Shown here piece by piece: positions 63,574-64,000 of a stretch of DNA of 64,000 nucleotides. Made by a program: the position numbers and the translations under genes. Below the pieces are notes generated by a model. That model was given only the letters and a program-made list of their open reading frames with translations, ran no database searches and was not told the origin of the DNA. The stretch comes from Sorangium cellulosum So0157-2 (GTDB lineage Bacteria > Myxococcota_A > Polyangia > Polyangiales > Polyangiaceae): positions 14,054,501 to 14,118,500 of the forward strand of contig NC_021658.1 in the NCBI RefSeq assembly GCF_000418325.1. The letters are read 5' to 3'. Numbering within the stretch: the stretch's first letter is position 1; each line of letters begins with the position of its first letter.

Positions 63574-64000
63574 ATGGAAGCGACCAGGCGGGTGCTCGTG
63601 GTGGACGACGAAGAGGGGATGCGCGCCACCGTCGCCGCGAACCTCGAGCTCGAAGGGTACGAGGTCGTCGAGGCGCGCGACGGCGCGCACGCCCTCGAGC
63701 TCGTGCGGCAGCAGCGCTTCTCGCTCGTGCTGACCGACGTGAAGATGCCCGGCCTCAACGGGGTCGAGACGTTCCGGGAGCTCCGGCGGGTCCAGCCGGA
63801 TCTCACGGTGGTGCTGATGACCGCGTTCGCGATCGAGCAGCTCATCGAGGAGGGCATCGGCGAGGGGGTGTACGCGGTCATCTACAAGCCGTTCTCGATG
63901 GATCACCTCATGCGGATCGTCGCGCGGGCGCTCGGGTCGCGCGGCGTGCTCGTGGTGGACGACCTCCCCGCCGTGGCGGAGTCGATCGTGGCTGGGCTCA
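63574..64000 (+). CDS. Double-receiver response regulator (3' end outside window)
   Basis: At least 142 residues; the gene runs off the right edge. The first receiver domain has VLVVDDEEG, the acceptor D55 in LVLTDVKMPGLNG, VLMTAFA and VIYKPFS. A second begins at about 128 (GVLVVDDLPAVAESIVAGL). The start ATG 63574 follows GGGGGAGGG. Tandem receivers commonly serve as phosphate sinks or relays in myxobacterial networks. It is probably the output of the histidine kinase 21 bp upstream. Confidence 0.88.
   Translation, partial: MEATRRVLVVDDEEGMRATVAANLELEGYEVVEARDGAHALELVRQQRFSLVLTDVKMPGLNGVETFRELRRVQPDLTVVLMTAFAIEQLIEEGIGEGVYAVIYKPFSMDHLMRIVARALGSRGVLVVDDLPAVAESIVAGL

Overview
The window is high-GC DNA (low-GC only in a few short stretches) with the gene style of a large-genome myxobacterium of the Sorangium/Polyangiales type. 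Indicators are several eukaryote-like Ser/Thr kinases fused to cyclase-like, AAA ATPase and TPR parts, many lipoproteins, two ECF sigma factor units, a type VI secretion effector island, and long alternative-frame ORFs caused by GC-rich third positions. The genus assignment is inference; no rRNA or tRNA gene was seen.

Layout. 1-3.6 kb: an XRE/ScfR-type regulator (cut by the window edge) divergent from the glyoxylate shunt operon aceB-aceA. 3.9-6.2 kb: glnS with a fused YqeY-like tail. 6.4-19.8 kb: two tandem pairs, each a 'NAL-repeat' lipoprotein gene followed within about 10 bp by a giant cytosolic Ser/Thr kinase, plus a third shorter kinase divergent from the second lipoprotein and a degenerate sugar-nucleotidyltransferase gene. 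20.1-29.1 kb: a diiron ferritin-like protein, a nine-repeat cysteine-rich lipoprotein, an ECF sigma/FecR-TPR pair, a biotin carboxylase with a long N-terminal extension, and a decayed partial copy of the FecR-TPR tail followed by a frameshifted exported-protein gene. 29.3-31.3 kb: a SIR2-TIR fusion (candidate anti-phage NADase) and a small conserved protein.

31.8-44.0 kb: a type VI secretion cargo island. A PAAR-like/RHS toxin gene is broken by two IS110-family insertions at equivalent TAC/GAC sites in its YD repeats. Copy 2 carries a 568-bp internal deletion that kills its transposase. A lower-GC toxin tip and candidate immunity gene follow, then vgrG and a TPR adaptor-like gene. Removing both insertions restores one frame of about 1313 codons, so the damage looks recent.

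44.1-55.0 kb: a large lipoprotein gene interrupted by a reverse-strand gene fragment, two more lipoproteins, a PolX/PHP protein with an eroded polymerase site, cystathionine beta-synthase with CBS domains, an exported cyclase-family protein and a third NAL-repeat lipoprotein with no kinase partner. 55.5-59.7 kb: a thioredoxin-reductase-like flavoprotein with CPYC, a Cnr-like sigma/anti-sigma/Spy-type metal or envelope stress cluster, and a GreA-like factor. 59.7-60.7 kb: a largely non-coding stretch with a REP-like palindrome and a DUF421 remnant. 60.7-64.0 kb: a two-component signalling operon (response regulator, soluble histidine kinase, membrane histidine kinase, double-receiver regulator cut by the window end).

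The strongest candidate for an undescribed system is the NAL-repeat lipoprotein family: three paralogs share a cysteine-containing C-terminal domain and a five-residue repeat block, and two of them are tightly coupled to giant kinases. One carries 18 perfect copies of a 15-bp repeat.
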